A stretch of 6,962 nucleotides of DNA. Origin: CAZLYK01 sp964563495 (GTDB lineage Bacteria; Acidobacteriota; Blastocatellia; RBC074). Position numbers and translations under genes: made by a program. Below, one piece after another: positions 1 to 6,962 of the stretch. The stretch lies in NCBI GenBank assembly GCA_964563495.1, contig CAZLYK010000211.1, forward strand, positions 1 through 6,962. Direction: 5' to 3'. The notes under the pieces were generated by a model. It did no database searches and was not told where the DNA came from. It was given only the letters and a program-made list of their open reading frames with translations. The stretch's first letter is position 1. Each line of letters starts with the position of its first letter.

Positions 1-1476
1 TACCTGGCCAACGCCAAGGGCTTCGGATCCGGACCCAATGGCGGGCCAAACTTCAAAGCCGGCCCCGAAGGTACCTATGTCGGGGCTTTGCAAAAGGGGG
101 TCGTCTCGATTATTCCTCTTCCTTCGGACAACCAGCTCGCCAATGAGACCGCACAGGTGATTAAAAACAATGGCTTCGAACCGGCGGATAAAAAACAACC
201 GGAAGAGAGCGTGATACCAGGCGAATTCGGCCGTGCCGGCGAGAAGATCAAATACGTAGTCTTCATCACCAAGGAGAACCGGACCCACGATCAGGTCTTC
301 GGTGACATCGCTGTCGACAGCGCCGGCAGGCGGCTGCGCGCCGAACCGGGCCTCGCCAATTACGGATCACGCGCCGACGTCTTCGACCGTCAGAACCGGG
401 TCGCCCTGCGCGATGTCAACGTCACGCCGAACCATCACGCGCTCGCTCGTCAATTCGCCTTCAGCGACAACTTCTATCTGGACGCCGACGTCTCCGCCGA
501 TGGCCACCGCTGGCTGGTCGGCGTCTATCCGAACGCATGGGTCGAAACCAGCCTCGCCTCGGCTTACGGCGGTCATCGCGATTTCCGGCCGACCAACGAC
601 TCGCCCGGTCGCCTGACCTTTACCGGCTCATCATCGTCGATCCATCCCGAAGATTATCTGGAATCAGGTTCGGTCTGGGAGCACCTGCACCGCGCCAGGC
701 TCAGCTTTCGCAACTACGGCGAAGGCTTTGAGCTCGGCGGAATCGAGGAAGAAGCGGATTACGAGCCGACCGGTGCGCGCTTGCCGGTCAATTACCCGAT
801 ACCGCAGCCGCTCTTCGATAATACCGCCCGCGATTATCCGACCTTCAACATGAATATCTCGGATCAATACCGCCTCCAACAGTTCGAGAAGGATTTCAAA
901 ACCCGGTTCATCGACGGGAAAGAGGCCCTCCCGCCTTTCATCAACCTCTACCTTCCAAACGATCACACTTCCCGAGAACGCCCGCAGGATGGCTACCCCT
1001 ATCGCGCATCATTCGTCGCCGATAACGACTACGCTTTGGGCCGCGTCGTCGAGTTCCTCTCCAACACCCCCTACTGGAAGGAGATGGCGATCTTCGTCAC
1101 CGAAGACGATGCGCAGGATGGCCTGGACAGCGTCGACGCGCATCGCAGCCTGCTGCTCGTCATCAGCCCCTACGCCAGACGCGGCTATGCCACGCGCACT
1201 CACACGAGCATCGCCGGCATCTTTAAAACGATCTACCTGCTTCTCGGCGCGCAGCCTTTGAACCAATATGACGCGGCCGCCGGCGATCTGCGGGAGGCGT
1301 TTACGACCGTCGCGGATTTTACGCCTTATAAGTGCCTGGATGTGGATCCGCGAATCTTCGATCCGCAAAAAGTCAGGATGGTCAGCAAATCAGCCAATCA
1401 GGAGATGAGACTGGATGCCCCGGAAGACTTCGAGGAAAGCCATCGACGCCTCTCAAAACAAAATCGACAGGATTGA
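1..1476 (+). CDS. Phosphoesterase-family protein (PF04185-type), 3' part of a beta-propeller/phosphoesterase fusion; 5' end outside window
   Basis: The frame is open from base 1 to TGA at 1474-1476 (491 codons), so the true start is upstream. The TTG at 88 is an internal Leu codon, because clear family sequence precedes it. The first ~50 residues (ANAKGFGSGPNGGPNF, then GALQKGVVSIIPLP) match the last blade and linker typical of YVTN beta-propeller proteins fused to phosphoesterases. The catalytic domain begins near base 250 with KYVVFITKENRTHDQVFGD (ENR at 274-282, metal-site motif). It continues with DADVSADGHRW (about 481-516, a likely nucleophile Ser region) and ITEDDAQ-type TEDDAQDG at 1099-1122 (metal-binding acids), followed by SVDAHR. 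Family members related to phospholipase C and acid phosphatase AcpA hydrolyse phosphate esters and are usually exported; the signal peptide would be outside the window. Substrate unknown. The last four residues (NRQD) and the stop codon lie inside the 42-bp inverted repeat. The downstream operon is convergent, so it is not co-transcribed. Confidence 0.9.
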   Translation, partial: YLANAKGFGSGPNGGPNFKAGPEGTYVGALQKGVVSIIPLPSDNQLANETAQVIKNNGFEPADKKQPEESVIPGEFGRAGEKIKYVVFITKENRTHDQVFGDIAVDSAGRRLRAEPGLANYGSRADVFDRQNRVALRDVNVTPNHHALARQFAFSDNFYLDADVSADGHRWLVGVYPNAWVETSLASAYGGHRDFRPTNDSPGRLTFTGSSSSIHPEDYLESGSVWEHLHRARLSFRNYGEGFELGGIEEEADYEPTGARLPVNYPIPQPLFDNTARDYPTFNMNISDQYRLQQFEKDFKTRFIDGKEALPPFINLYLPNDHTSRERPQDGYPYRASFVADNDYALGRVVEFLSNTPYWKEMAIFVTEDDAQDGLDSVDAHRSLLLVISPYARRGYATRTHTSIAGIFKTIYLLLGAQPLNQYDAAAGDLREAFTTVADFTPYKCLDVDPRIFDPQKVRMVSKSANQEMRLDAPEDFEESHRRLSKQNRQD

Positions 1477-1549
1477 CATGATTTTTGCAGGATTTGACCA
1501 GACTCCATCTGGTCAAATCCTGCAAAAATCATGTCAATCCTGTCGATTT
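1452..1549 (-). terminator. Candidate intrinsic terminator of the minus-strand operon (possibly bidirectional)
   Basis: Read on the minus strand, the radical SAM stop codon (1556-1554) is followed within 5 nt by the 42-bp hairpin and then by a T-rich tail (ATTTTGTTTTGAGA, complement of 1451-1464), the usual layout of a Rho-independent terminator. On the plus strand the hairpin is followed only by TTT, so termination of the phosphoesterase transcript would be weaker. The stem is far longer and less GC-rich than a typical terminator, so the function is inferred from position and the T tract. Confidence 0.5.
1461..1549. repeat. Perfect 42-bp inverted repeat, 5-nt loop, at the convergent gene junction
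   Basis: The left arm (1461-1502) and right arm (1508-1549) are exact reverse complements over 42 bp, separated by CTCCA (1503-1507). The outer part of each arm contains the window's recurrent motif (CAATCCTGTCGATTT on the + strand at 1535-1549). The left arm overlaps the end of the phosphoesterase gene and supplies its TGA. The right arm ends 4 nt before the radical SAM stop codon. The sequence AAAAC occurs at 1455-1459 and again at 1550-1554, which could be a short target duplication but may be chance in A-rich DNA. Confidence 0.95.
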
Positions 1550-1553
1550 AAAA

Positions 1554-3332
<1,779 letters not shown>

Positions 3333-3343
3333 CAAAAATTAAT

Positions 3344-3348
3344 CTCCT
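3344..3348 (-). promoter_or_regulatory. Ribosome-binding site of the radical SAM gene
   Basis: On the minus strand AGAGGAGATT precedes the start. AGGAG lies 8 nt from TTG (3335) and 11 nt from ATG (3332), so spacing alone slightly favours TTG while codon preference favours ATG. The preceding bases AATAGACAAAGAGGAG resemble the start of the local repeat (AAATAGACAGGA), so this site may be a drifted repeat end. Confidence 0.6.
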
Positions 3349-3351
3349 CTT

Positions 3352-3409
3352 TGTCTATTGGTCCTGTTTAATCCGGTTTAAATCCTGTCAATCCTGTCTA
3401 TTTCCTCTT
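3352..3409. repeat. Intergenic AATCCTGTC repeat between ALDH and radical SAM genes
   Basis: Two exact tandem 9-mers AATCCTGTC (3381-3389 and 3390-3398) are followed by TATTTCCTCTT. Degenerate units (GTCCTGTTTAATCCGG) lie to the left, and TGTCTATT occurs at both ends (3352-3359 and 3395-3402). The block fills the gap between the two genes and runs into the ALDH coding end, supplying its TAG stop (3400-3398 on the minus strand). It has no strong hairpin, so the operon transcript may read through. Confidence 0.85.
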
Positions 3410-4969
3410 CGACCCGCCTAAACCGAACAGGGATTTCAATCTGGTTCCAACGCGCATGAGATCGAGTGCTCGTGAGAGCAGCCGTTCAGTTCTGGCCGTG
3501 TACGGGTACCAGAAAAGCTCTTTTTTCATGCCAAACCGGTCGGTCACGATGACCTGCTGGTGGCAAAATCGCTTGATTCCTTCCGGGCCGTGCCGCTTGC
3601 CGATGCCGCTCTCTTTTACGCCGCCCGAAGGCGCGTCGGTCACGCCGAATCCCGCGATCACATCGTTAACGCAAGTCATGCCGGCTTCGACCCGCGCCGC
3701 CAGCCGCTCGCCCCTCTTCTGATCGCGCGTCCAGACGCTGGCATTCAACCCGTATCGCGAATCATTGGCCAGCCGCAAGGCCTCCTCTTCCGCTTTGAAG
3801 CGCATGATCGGGAGGACCGGGCCGAAAGTCTCTTCGGTCATGATCTTCATGGTATGGTCGACGCCGGCCAGGACGGTCGGCTCAAAATATCGCCCCGGCA
3901 GGTTCTGATTGCGATGTCCGCCGGTCAAAATCTGAGCGCCGCGCGCCCTGGCGTCGTCGATATGCTCCTCGACCACCTCGACCTGTCTCGGGAAAGTCAT
4001 GGCTCCGACATCAACACGCCGATCACTGTTCACTTCGGCGGCGTCGCTCCCCTGTCGCAAAGCTTTGGTCTTTTCGACGACTCTCCGGGTGAACTCATCG
4101 GCGATCGATTCGTCAACGTAAACGCGTTCGACCGAGATGCAGACCTGTCCGGAATTGGTGAAAGCCCCCCAGACCGCAGCGTTGGCCGCGCGCTCCAGAT
4201 CTGCATCCCTGAGCACGATCATAGGGTCTTTGCCGCCCAGCTCGAGACTGACCGGGATGAGGCGTCTAGCTCCACGCTCGGCCACCGCTTTGCCCGTCCG
4301 AACGCTGCCCGTGAAGGCGATCATATCCGCTTCGTCGACCAGCGCGCCGCCGGTCTCGCCATAACCATTGACGATCTGCAATACATCGACCGGCATCCCG
4401 CTTTCCCTCAACGCCTCGCGAAAAATTGCTGCCGTCCGCAGAGCGATCAACGGCGTCCATTCCGACGGTTTAATCACGACGGCATTGCCCGCCATCAATC
4501 CGGGGATCGCTTCACCGATCGTCAGGATGAGCGGAAAATTCCACGGCGTGATCAGACCGATGACGCCGCGCGGCTGGTAATGAACCGTCACTTTTTTGTT
4601 CCGCAGCAGGTGTGGAGTGACGCGGTGCGAGGCAAGAAATCTGCACGCGTTCTTTGCGTAAAACGCGATCACATCACAGACGTAGGTGATCTCCACCAAA
4701 GCTTCGAGTCGCGGCTTGCCGTTTTCCCGGCAGATCAACTCGACCAGCTCTTCCTTGCCATCGAGCAGCAGATCCCGCGCCAGGATCAATGCCTTGGCGC
4801 GATCCTTGAAATCCAGCGCGCCCCAGACGCGAAACGCTTCACGCCCACGCTGGACCGCAGCCTGAACCTCGTTCGGACTACTGACCTCGACCTCACCGAT
4901 CTTCTCAAGCGTTGCCGGACTGTAAACCTCTATCATTTGACGCGATTCGACACTCAGCCTTTGAGCCAT
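3398..4969 (-). CDS. NAD(P)-dependent aldehyde dehydrogenase, succinate-semialdehyde dehydrogenase (GabD2)-like
   Basis: The protein has 523 residues. The ATG at 4969 has a strong GGAGG 5 nt upstream (4979-4975). All ALDH landmarks are present: PWNFP with the oxyanion Asn144, KPSEWTPL (Lys167, Glu170) for cofactor binding, FTGS (219-222) in the nucleotide-binding fold, general base Glu243 in LELGGKDP, catalytic Cys277 in SGQVCIS (codon 4141-4139), and Glu380 in EETFGPV. The layout, with HYQPRGVIGLITPWNFP, SGQVCISVERVYV and a C-terminal tail of about 50 residues after the GIGKRHGPEG region, resembles mycobacterial GabD2 from memory. Glu at the Lys+3 position suggests a preference for NAD+ (inference by analogy with ALDH2). 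It oxidises an aldehyde to a carboxylate in the cytoplasm; the actual substrate cannot be read from sequence. Upstream is a YceI gene (29 nt gap). The C-terminal stop lies in the AATCCTGTC repeat. Aldehyde dehydrogenase is near certain; the succinate-semialdehyde assignment is tentative. Confidence 0.95.
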   Translation of the reverse strand: MAQRLSVESRQMIEVYSPATLEKIGEVEVSSPNEVQAAVQRGREAFRVWGALDFKDRAKALILARDLLLDGKEELVELICRENGKPRLEALVEITYVCDVIAFYAKNACRFLASHRVTPHLLRNKKVTVHYQPRGVIGLITPWNFPLILTIGEAIPGLMAGNAVVIKPSEWTPLIALRTAAIFREALRESGMPVDVLQIVNGYGETGGALVDEADMIAFTGSVRTGKAVAERGARRLIPVSLELGGKDPMIVLRDADLERAANAAVWGAFTNSGQVCISVERVYVDESIADEFTRRVVEKTKALRQGSDAAEVNSDRRVDVGAMTFPRQVEVVEEHIDDARARGAQILTGGHRNQNLPGRYFEPTVLAGVDHTMKIMTEETFGPVLPIMRFKAEEEALRLANDSRYGLNASVWTRDQKRGERLAARVEAGMTCVNDVIAGFGVTDAPSGGVKESGIGKRHGPEGIKRFCHQQVIVTDRFGMKKELFWYPYTARTERLLSRALDLMRVGTRLKSLFGLGGSKRK

Positions 4970-4974
4970 GTTAG

Positions 4975-4979
4975 CCTCC
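4975..4979 (-). promoter_or_regulatory. Strong Shine-Dalgarno of the ALDH gene
   Basis: GGAGG on the minus strand, 5 nt before ATG (4969). It is the best ribosome-binding site in the cluster and fixes the start against a later in-frame Met at residue 12 (MIEVYSP). Confidence 0.75.
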
Positions 4980-4998
4980 GAAAATATTGAAGGTAGCT

Positions 4999-5634
4999 CT
5001 ACAATGCCTTCGCCACAATCTTGAAGTTGATCACCACTTCATCCTTGACCTTGACCGTCCCGCCGGCCGCCGAATAAGGCTTGATGCCGAAATCGGTCTG
5101 TTTGAGCGCGTATTTCCCCGTCGCCTGAAGCTGTGGCGGGGTGATTGTCACCGTCACCGGGACGGCAATCCGCTTGGTCACGCCGTGCAGCGACAGGTCT
5201 CCATTCAAAATCAGGCTGTAAGCCTGATCGCCTGTCTGCTTGACCTCACTGACCGAGACCGATTTGAATTCGATCTTTTGATGCGTCGACGATTCGAGCA
5301 CCTCACCGTGCATTGAGTTGAAGATCTTGACGCGGTCGGATTCGCTCACCTTTTTGTCCAGCACAACCAGCGATTTCGCATCGACACTCAATTCCAGGGA
5401 TCCGCCGGCTGCCCCCGATTCCGGAATTACCACGCGCCCGGTAAATGATTTGACTCCGATTTCGTGATTGTGCGCGATTGCGCTGAACAACCCCGCTTTC
5501 GCGACAAAGACCCAAAAGCTGCTCTCCCCCGCGACAATCGTGTATGTCCTCGACTTGGTCTGCGCCCCGGCCGGCGCCGGCAAGAGCACGAGGATCAACA
5601 AGCTAAAAACGCCTATTCCAAATAACTTGATCAT
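4999..5634 (-). CDS. YceI-family secreted lipocalin-like protein, copy 1
   Basis: The protein has 211 residues, close to the usual ~190-220 for exported YceI proteins. An N-terminal signal peptide (MIKLF, then hydrophobic GVFSLLILVLLPAP) has likely cleavage after AGA at ~24, placing the protein in the periplasm. The mature part shows the YceI beta-barrel pattern: GLFSAIAHNHEIGVKSFTG (His55 and His57), SLELSVDAKSL, SESDRVKIFNSMHGEVL, QKIEFKSVSV, LNGDLSLHGVTKRIAVPV and DFGIKPYSAAGGTVKVKDEV. YceI proteins are known to bind polyisoprenoids or other long-chain lipids; ligand here unknown. It starts 8 nt after the stop of its paralogue, and the weak GAGAG ribosome site overlaps that stop codon, so translational coupling is likely. 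The ALDH gene follows after 29 nt. About 51% of the last 67 residues (34 by hand count) are identical to copy 2, indicating tandem duplication. Confidence 0.92.
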   Translation of the reverse strand: MIKLFGIGVFSLLILVLLPAPAGAQTKSRTYTIVAGESSFWVFVAKAGLFSAIAHNHEIGVKSFTGRVVIPESGAAGGSLELSVDAKSLVVLDKKVSESDRVKIFNSMHGEVLESSTHQKIEFKSVSVSEVKQTGDQAYSLILNGDLSLHGVTKRIAVPVTVTITPPQLQATGKYALKQTDFGIKPYSAAGGTVKVKDEVVINFKIVAKAL

Positions 5635-5642
5635 GTTTCTCT

Positions 5643-6293
5643 CTAAATCGGCTTTGCGACGACCACAAAACTCACCTTGACCTCATCGCCAATCTTGATC
5701 GTGCCGAAACCTCCGGTGTACGGAGTGATGCCGAACTCGGTCTGTTTGAGCTTCCCTTCGCCCGTCGCGCGTAATTCGCCCTTGACCAGCTTGACATTGA
5801 CCGGCAACGACACCCGCCTGGTCACACCTTTGAGCGTCAGATCTCCATTCAGCGTAAAGGCGCGGTCTCCTTTTTCCGATCGAACATTGGTGACCGAAAC
5901 CGAGCTGAACCTGATCCCCGGGTGCTTGTCGGCAGCGAGCACGACATTGCGCAGAACGTTGTGAAATTCACGCCGCTCTATCTCACTCATCTCCTGATCG
6001 ACATTTTCCAGCGATCGCGTTTCAGCCTCAACCTCTACCACCACCCGTGTCTCATCCCTCGGCGGCAGGTTGATTCGGCCGCTGAACTTTTTGACCGCGA
6101 CCACATGCTGCGGACGAAGCCTGCCCATCAATCCTTCCTGTTTCAGAGTCACGGTGATCTGGCTTTGTGAAAGATCGATTGCATAGCTGCGGAGTTCGTC
6201 ATTCCACTCTGAAAAAACCCAATCGTCCGCCGGAACAGACGCCGACAGACCGAAGAGTACAGATGCCAGAGCCAGCAATCTCAAACGTTTCAC
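5643..6293 (-). CDS. YceI-family secreted protein, copy 2 (diverged paralogue)
   Basis: The protein has 216 residues from a GTG at 6293, chosen because AGGAG (6307-6303) lies 9 nt upstream and the signal peptide begins right there (MKRLRLLALASVLFG, cleavage probably after SVPA at ~22). The YceI barrel follows: YAIDLSQSQITVTL, KKFSGRINLPP, EAETRSLENVDQEMSEIERREF, IRFSSVSVTNV, LNGDLTLKGVTRRVSLPV and EFGITPYTGGFGTIKIGDEV. The HNH of copy 1 aligns with PQH (61-63), so one of two histidines is lost; the charged insert DDWVFSEWNDELRS after the signal peptide is also absent from copy 1. It probably binds a lipid-like ligand in the periplasm, perhaps different from that of copy 1. It lies between the YbjQ gene (25 nt upstream) and YceI copy 1 (8 nt downstream) and is very likely in the same operon. 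Confidence 0.9.
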   Translation of the reverse strand: MKRLRLLALASVLFGLSASVPADDWVFSEWNDELRSYAIDLSQSQITVTLKQEGLMGRLRPQHVVAVKKFSGRINLPPRDETRVVVEVEAETRSLENVDQEMSEIERREFHNVLRNVVLAADKHPGIRFSSVSVTNVRSEKGDRAFTLNGDLTLKGVTRRVSLPVNVKLVKGELRATGEGKLKQTEFGITPYTGGFGTIKIGDEVKVSFVVVAKPI

Positions 6294-6302
6294 GGCTCGA
6301 TT

Positions 6303-6318
6303 CTCCTGTCTATTTCCT
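6303..6318 (-). promoter_or_regulatory. Ribosome-binding site of YceI copy 2 embedded in a repeat remnant
   Basis: TCCTGTCTATTTCCT (6304-6318, + strand) is identical over 15 nt to 3392-3406 in the ALDH/radical SAM repeat. On the minus strand it reads AGGAAATAGACAGGAG, and its last bases form the AGGAG placed 9 nt before GTG (6293). A repeat fragment therefore seems to provide the translation signal. Confidence 0.65.
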
Positions 6319-6741
6319 TTACTCGCTCCGATAGCTCGCGCTCTCGATCGGTTCCACGATCACGGCAGCCCCATACGCCAAAACCTCGGTCACACCGCCC
6401 ATCACCTCATTGGCGTCGTATCGGGCTCCGATAATCGCATTCGCCCCGATCTCTGAGGCGTGCTGAATCATGATCTCGAAAGCCTCAGACCGAGCTTTCT
6501 CACAAAGCTGGGTGAAGAGCGTGATATTGCCTCCAATCAGTGTCTGCAGACTGCCGCCCAAAGTGCCGAAGACTGATCGAGAACGAACGGTGATCCCACG
6601 CACTACCCCCAAATTGCGCACCAAACGGTAACCCGGCAGCTCAAATGCCGTCGTCACCATGTGGTGCGCAACCGAATAACTCGGCTTCGAGATCGGATAC
6701 GGAGCCTTTTTGCTCATTTCCTGACTCATCGCTTTATTCAC
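6319..6741 (-). CDS. YbjQ/UPF0145 (DUF74) family protein
   Basis: The protein has 140 residues from GTG at 6741 (AGGA 7 nt upstream). An ATG at 6729 (136 residues, GGTGA 8 nt upstream) is an equally reasonable start. The family core begins at MVTTAFELPGYRL (residue 28, base 6660) and continues with LGVVRGITVRSRS, GTLGGSLQTLIGGNITLF, CEKARSEAFEIMIQHASEIGANAIIGARYDAN and ending YGAAVIVEP, which is the YbjQ signature; the core itself is about the usual ~105 residues. YbjQ proteins are small cytoplasmic proteins forming oligomers, sometimes annotated as heavy-metal-binding; their biochemical role is not established. The ~27-residue polar N-terminal extension (KKAPYPISKPSYSVAHH) is longer than in typical members. 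It is the first gene of the cluster visible here, 25 nt before YceI copy 2. Confidence 0.9.
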   Translation of the reverse strand: MNKAMSQEMSKKAPYPISKPSYSVAHHMVTTAFELPGYRLVRNLGVVRGITVRSRSVFGTLGGSLQTLIGGNITLFTQLCEKARSEAFEIMIQHASEIGANAIIGARYDANEVMGGVTEVLAYGAAVIVEPIESASYRSE

Positions 6742-6773
6742 CCCTCAATCCTATGCGAACGCACACATCCAAA

Positions 6774-6801
6774 GAAGAAATAGACAGGATTAACAGGATT
6801 T
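6774..6801. repeat. AATCCTGTC-family repeat upstream of the operon
   Basis: On the minus strand AATCCTGTTAATCCTGTC is followed by TATTTCTTCT, the same order and spacing as at 3381-3409 with small changes. A partial inverted copy, GATCCTGTTT (6817-6826), lies just beyond and could pair with AACAGGAT (6792-6799). It sits in the 5' region of the YbjQ gene, 33 nt before the GTG. Confidence 0.8.
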
Positions 6802-6829
6802 CTCCACCTTGTCTTTGATCCTGTTTACA

Positions 6830-6911
6830 GCGGCTTTCAGGTTCGTGCGTCCCGTCAGACGCACGACCGTCAGGGAGGGCGTCTGACAGGATGCACGAAC
6901 CTGAAAACCGC
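6830..6911. repeat. Large imperfect hairpin upstream of the operon
   Basis: Left arm 6830-6862 pairs with right arm 6879-6911 at 30 of 33 positions. The three exceptions are 6834/6907, 6849/6892 and 6853/6888, and each is a G-T wobble on one strand or the other. The 16-nt loop is ACGACCGTCAGGGAGG, and CCGTCAG occurs both in the left arm (6852-6858) and the loop (6867-6873). It looks like a dispersed palindromic repeat (REP/MITE-like) rather than a coding sequence. Confidence 0.85.
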
Positions 6912-6914
6912 ACC

Positions 6915-6944
6915 GGTAACATTGGTCATCAATCAATGCTTACC
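6915..6944. repeat. Small inverted repeat at the right edge
   Basis: GGTAACATTG (6915-6924) pairs with CAATG-C-TTACC (6934-6944) with one bulged C and a 9-nt loop. It lies 3 nt from the large hairpin and could be part of the same element or an operator; no nearby gene start fixes its role. Confidence 0.4.
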
Positions 6945-6962
6945 CTGTGGCAGCGATTTTCA

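Larger units (their letters stand above)
6742..6962. other. Non-coding repeat-rich stretch upstream of the YbjQ gene
   Basis: About 220 nt without a supportable gene. It holds the AATCCTGTC-family copy, the large hairpin and the small inverted repeat. It should contain the promoter of the minus-strand operon unless transcription begins further right, but I find no convincing -35/-10 pair. Open frames crossing it are simply repeat sequence. Confidence 0.6.

Noticed and set aside
88..90. TTG as the start of the phosphoesterase
   Set aside because: The same frame is open to base 1 and encodes family-typical propeller/linker sequence (ANAKGFGSGPNGGPNF) before it, so it is an internal codon of a truncated gene.
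1009..1368. 119-codon minus-strand open frame inside the phosphoesterase
   Set aside because: It is antisense to conserved catalytic motifs, has no recognisable family and arises from GC-rich codon bias.
3381..3398. Possible CRISPR-like array from the short repeats
   Set aside because: Units are 9 nt and directly adjacent, without spacers; other copies are thousands of bases apart and no cas genes are present.
3560..4990. 476-codon open frame on the + strand opposite the ALDH gene
   Set aside because: It runs codon-for-codon in register with the ALDH gene. Stops in that frame need TTA, CTA or TCA codons in the ALDH, which are rare in GC-rich genes, so it stays open by codon bias. Its translation shows no recognisable domain, and the ALDH is unmistakable.
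6734..6922. 62-codon minus-strand open frame upstream of the YbjQ gene
   Set aside because: It is composed almost wholly of the large hairpin and the AATCCTGTC-family repeat, with no domain and no good ribosome-binding site.

Overview
The window looks like chromosomal DNA from a moderately GC-rich, environmental, Gram-negative-type bacterium. Two proteins have Sec signal peptides and the YceI-type exported proteins fit a periplasm. The mix of a beta-propeller/phosphoesterase fusion, tandem YceI proteins and many intergenic copies of an 'AATCCTGTC' repeat reminds me of Acidobacteriota (Blastocatellia-like) genomes. That placement is an inference from general gene content and repeats, not from a marker gene.

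Layout. Positions 1-1476 (+) hold the 3' part of a phosphoesterase-family gene whose 5' end lies outside the window. It converges on a five-gene minus-strand cluster. In transcription order (right to left) the cluster is a YbjQ/UPF0145 protein (6741-6319), two tandem secreted YceI-family proteins (6293-5643 and 5634-4999), a GabD2-like aldehyde dehydrogenase (4969-3398), and a radical SAM enzyme with an N-terminal cobalamin-binding-like domain (3332-1554). Gaps are 25, 8, 29 and about 65 nt, so this is probably one operon. The two transcription units meet at a perfect 42-bp inverted repeat (1461-1549), which could act as a terminator, best on the minus strand. The right end (6742-6962) has no convincing gene and is made of repeats: a copy of the same repeat family, a large imperfect hairpin (6830-6911) and a small inverted repeat (6915-6944).

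How the genes may work together. YceI proteins are known lipid/isoprenoid-binding lipocalin-like proteins. ALDHs oxidise aldehydes to acids. Cobalamin-type radical SAM enzymes methylate or rearrange unreactive carbons, often in lipids and pigments. A lipid or isoprenoid theme is plausible but unproven. The phosphoesterase is on the opposite strand and is probably unrelated.

I see no CRISPR array, tRNA, rRNA, transposase or defence system. The most distinctive signals are the repeats, which sit exactly at gene ends: they supply the stop codons of two genes and probably the ribosome-binding site of a third.
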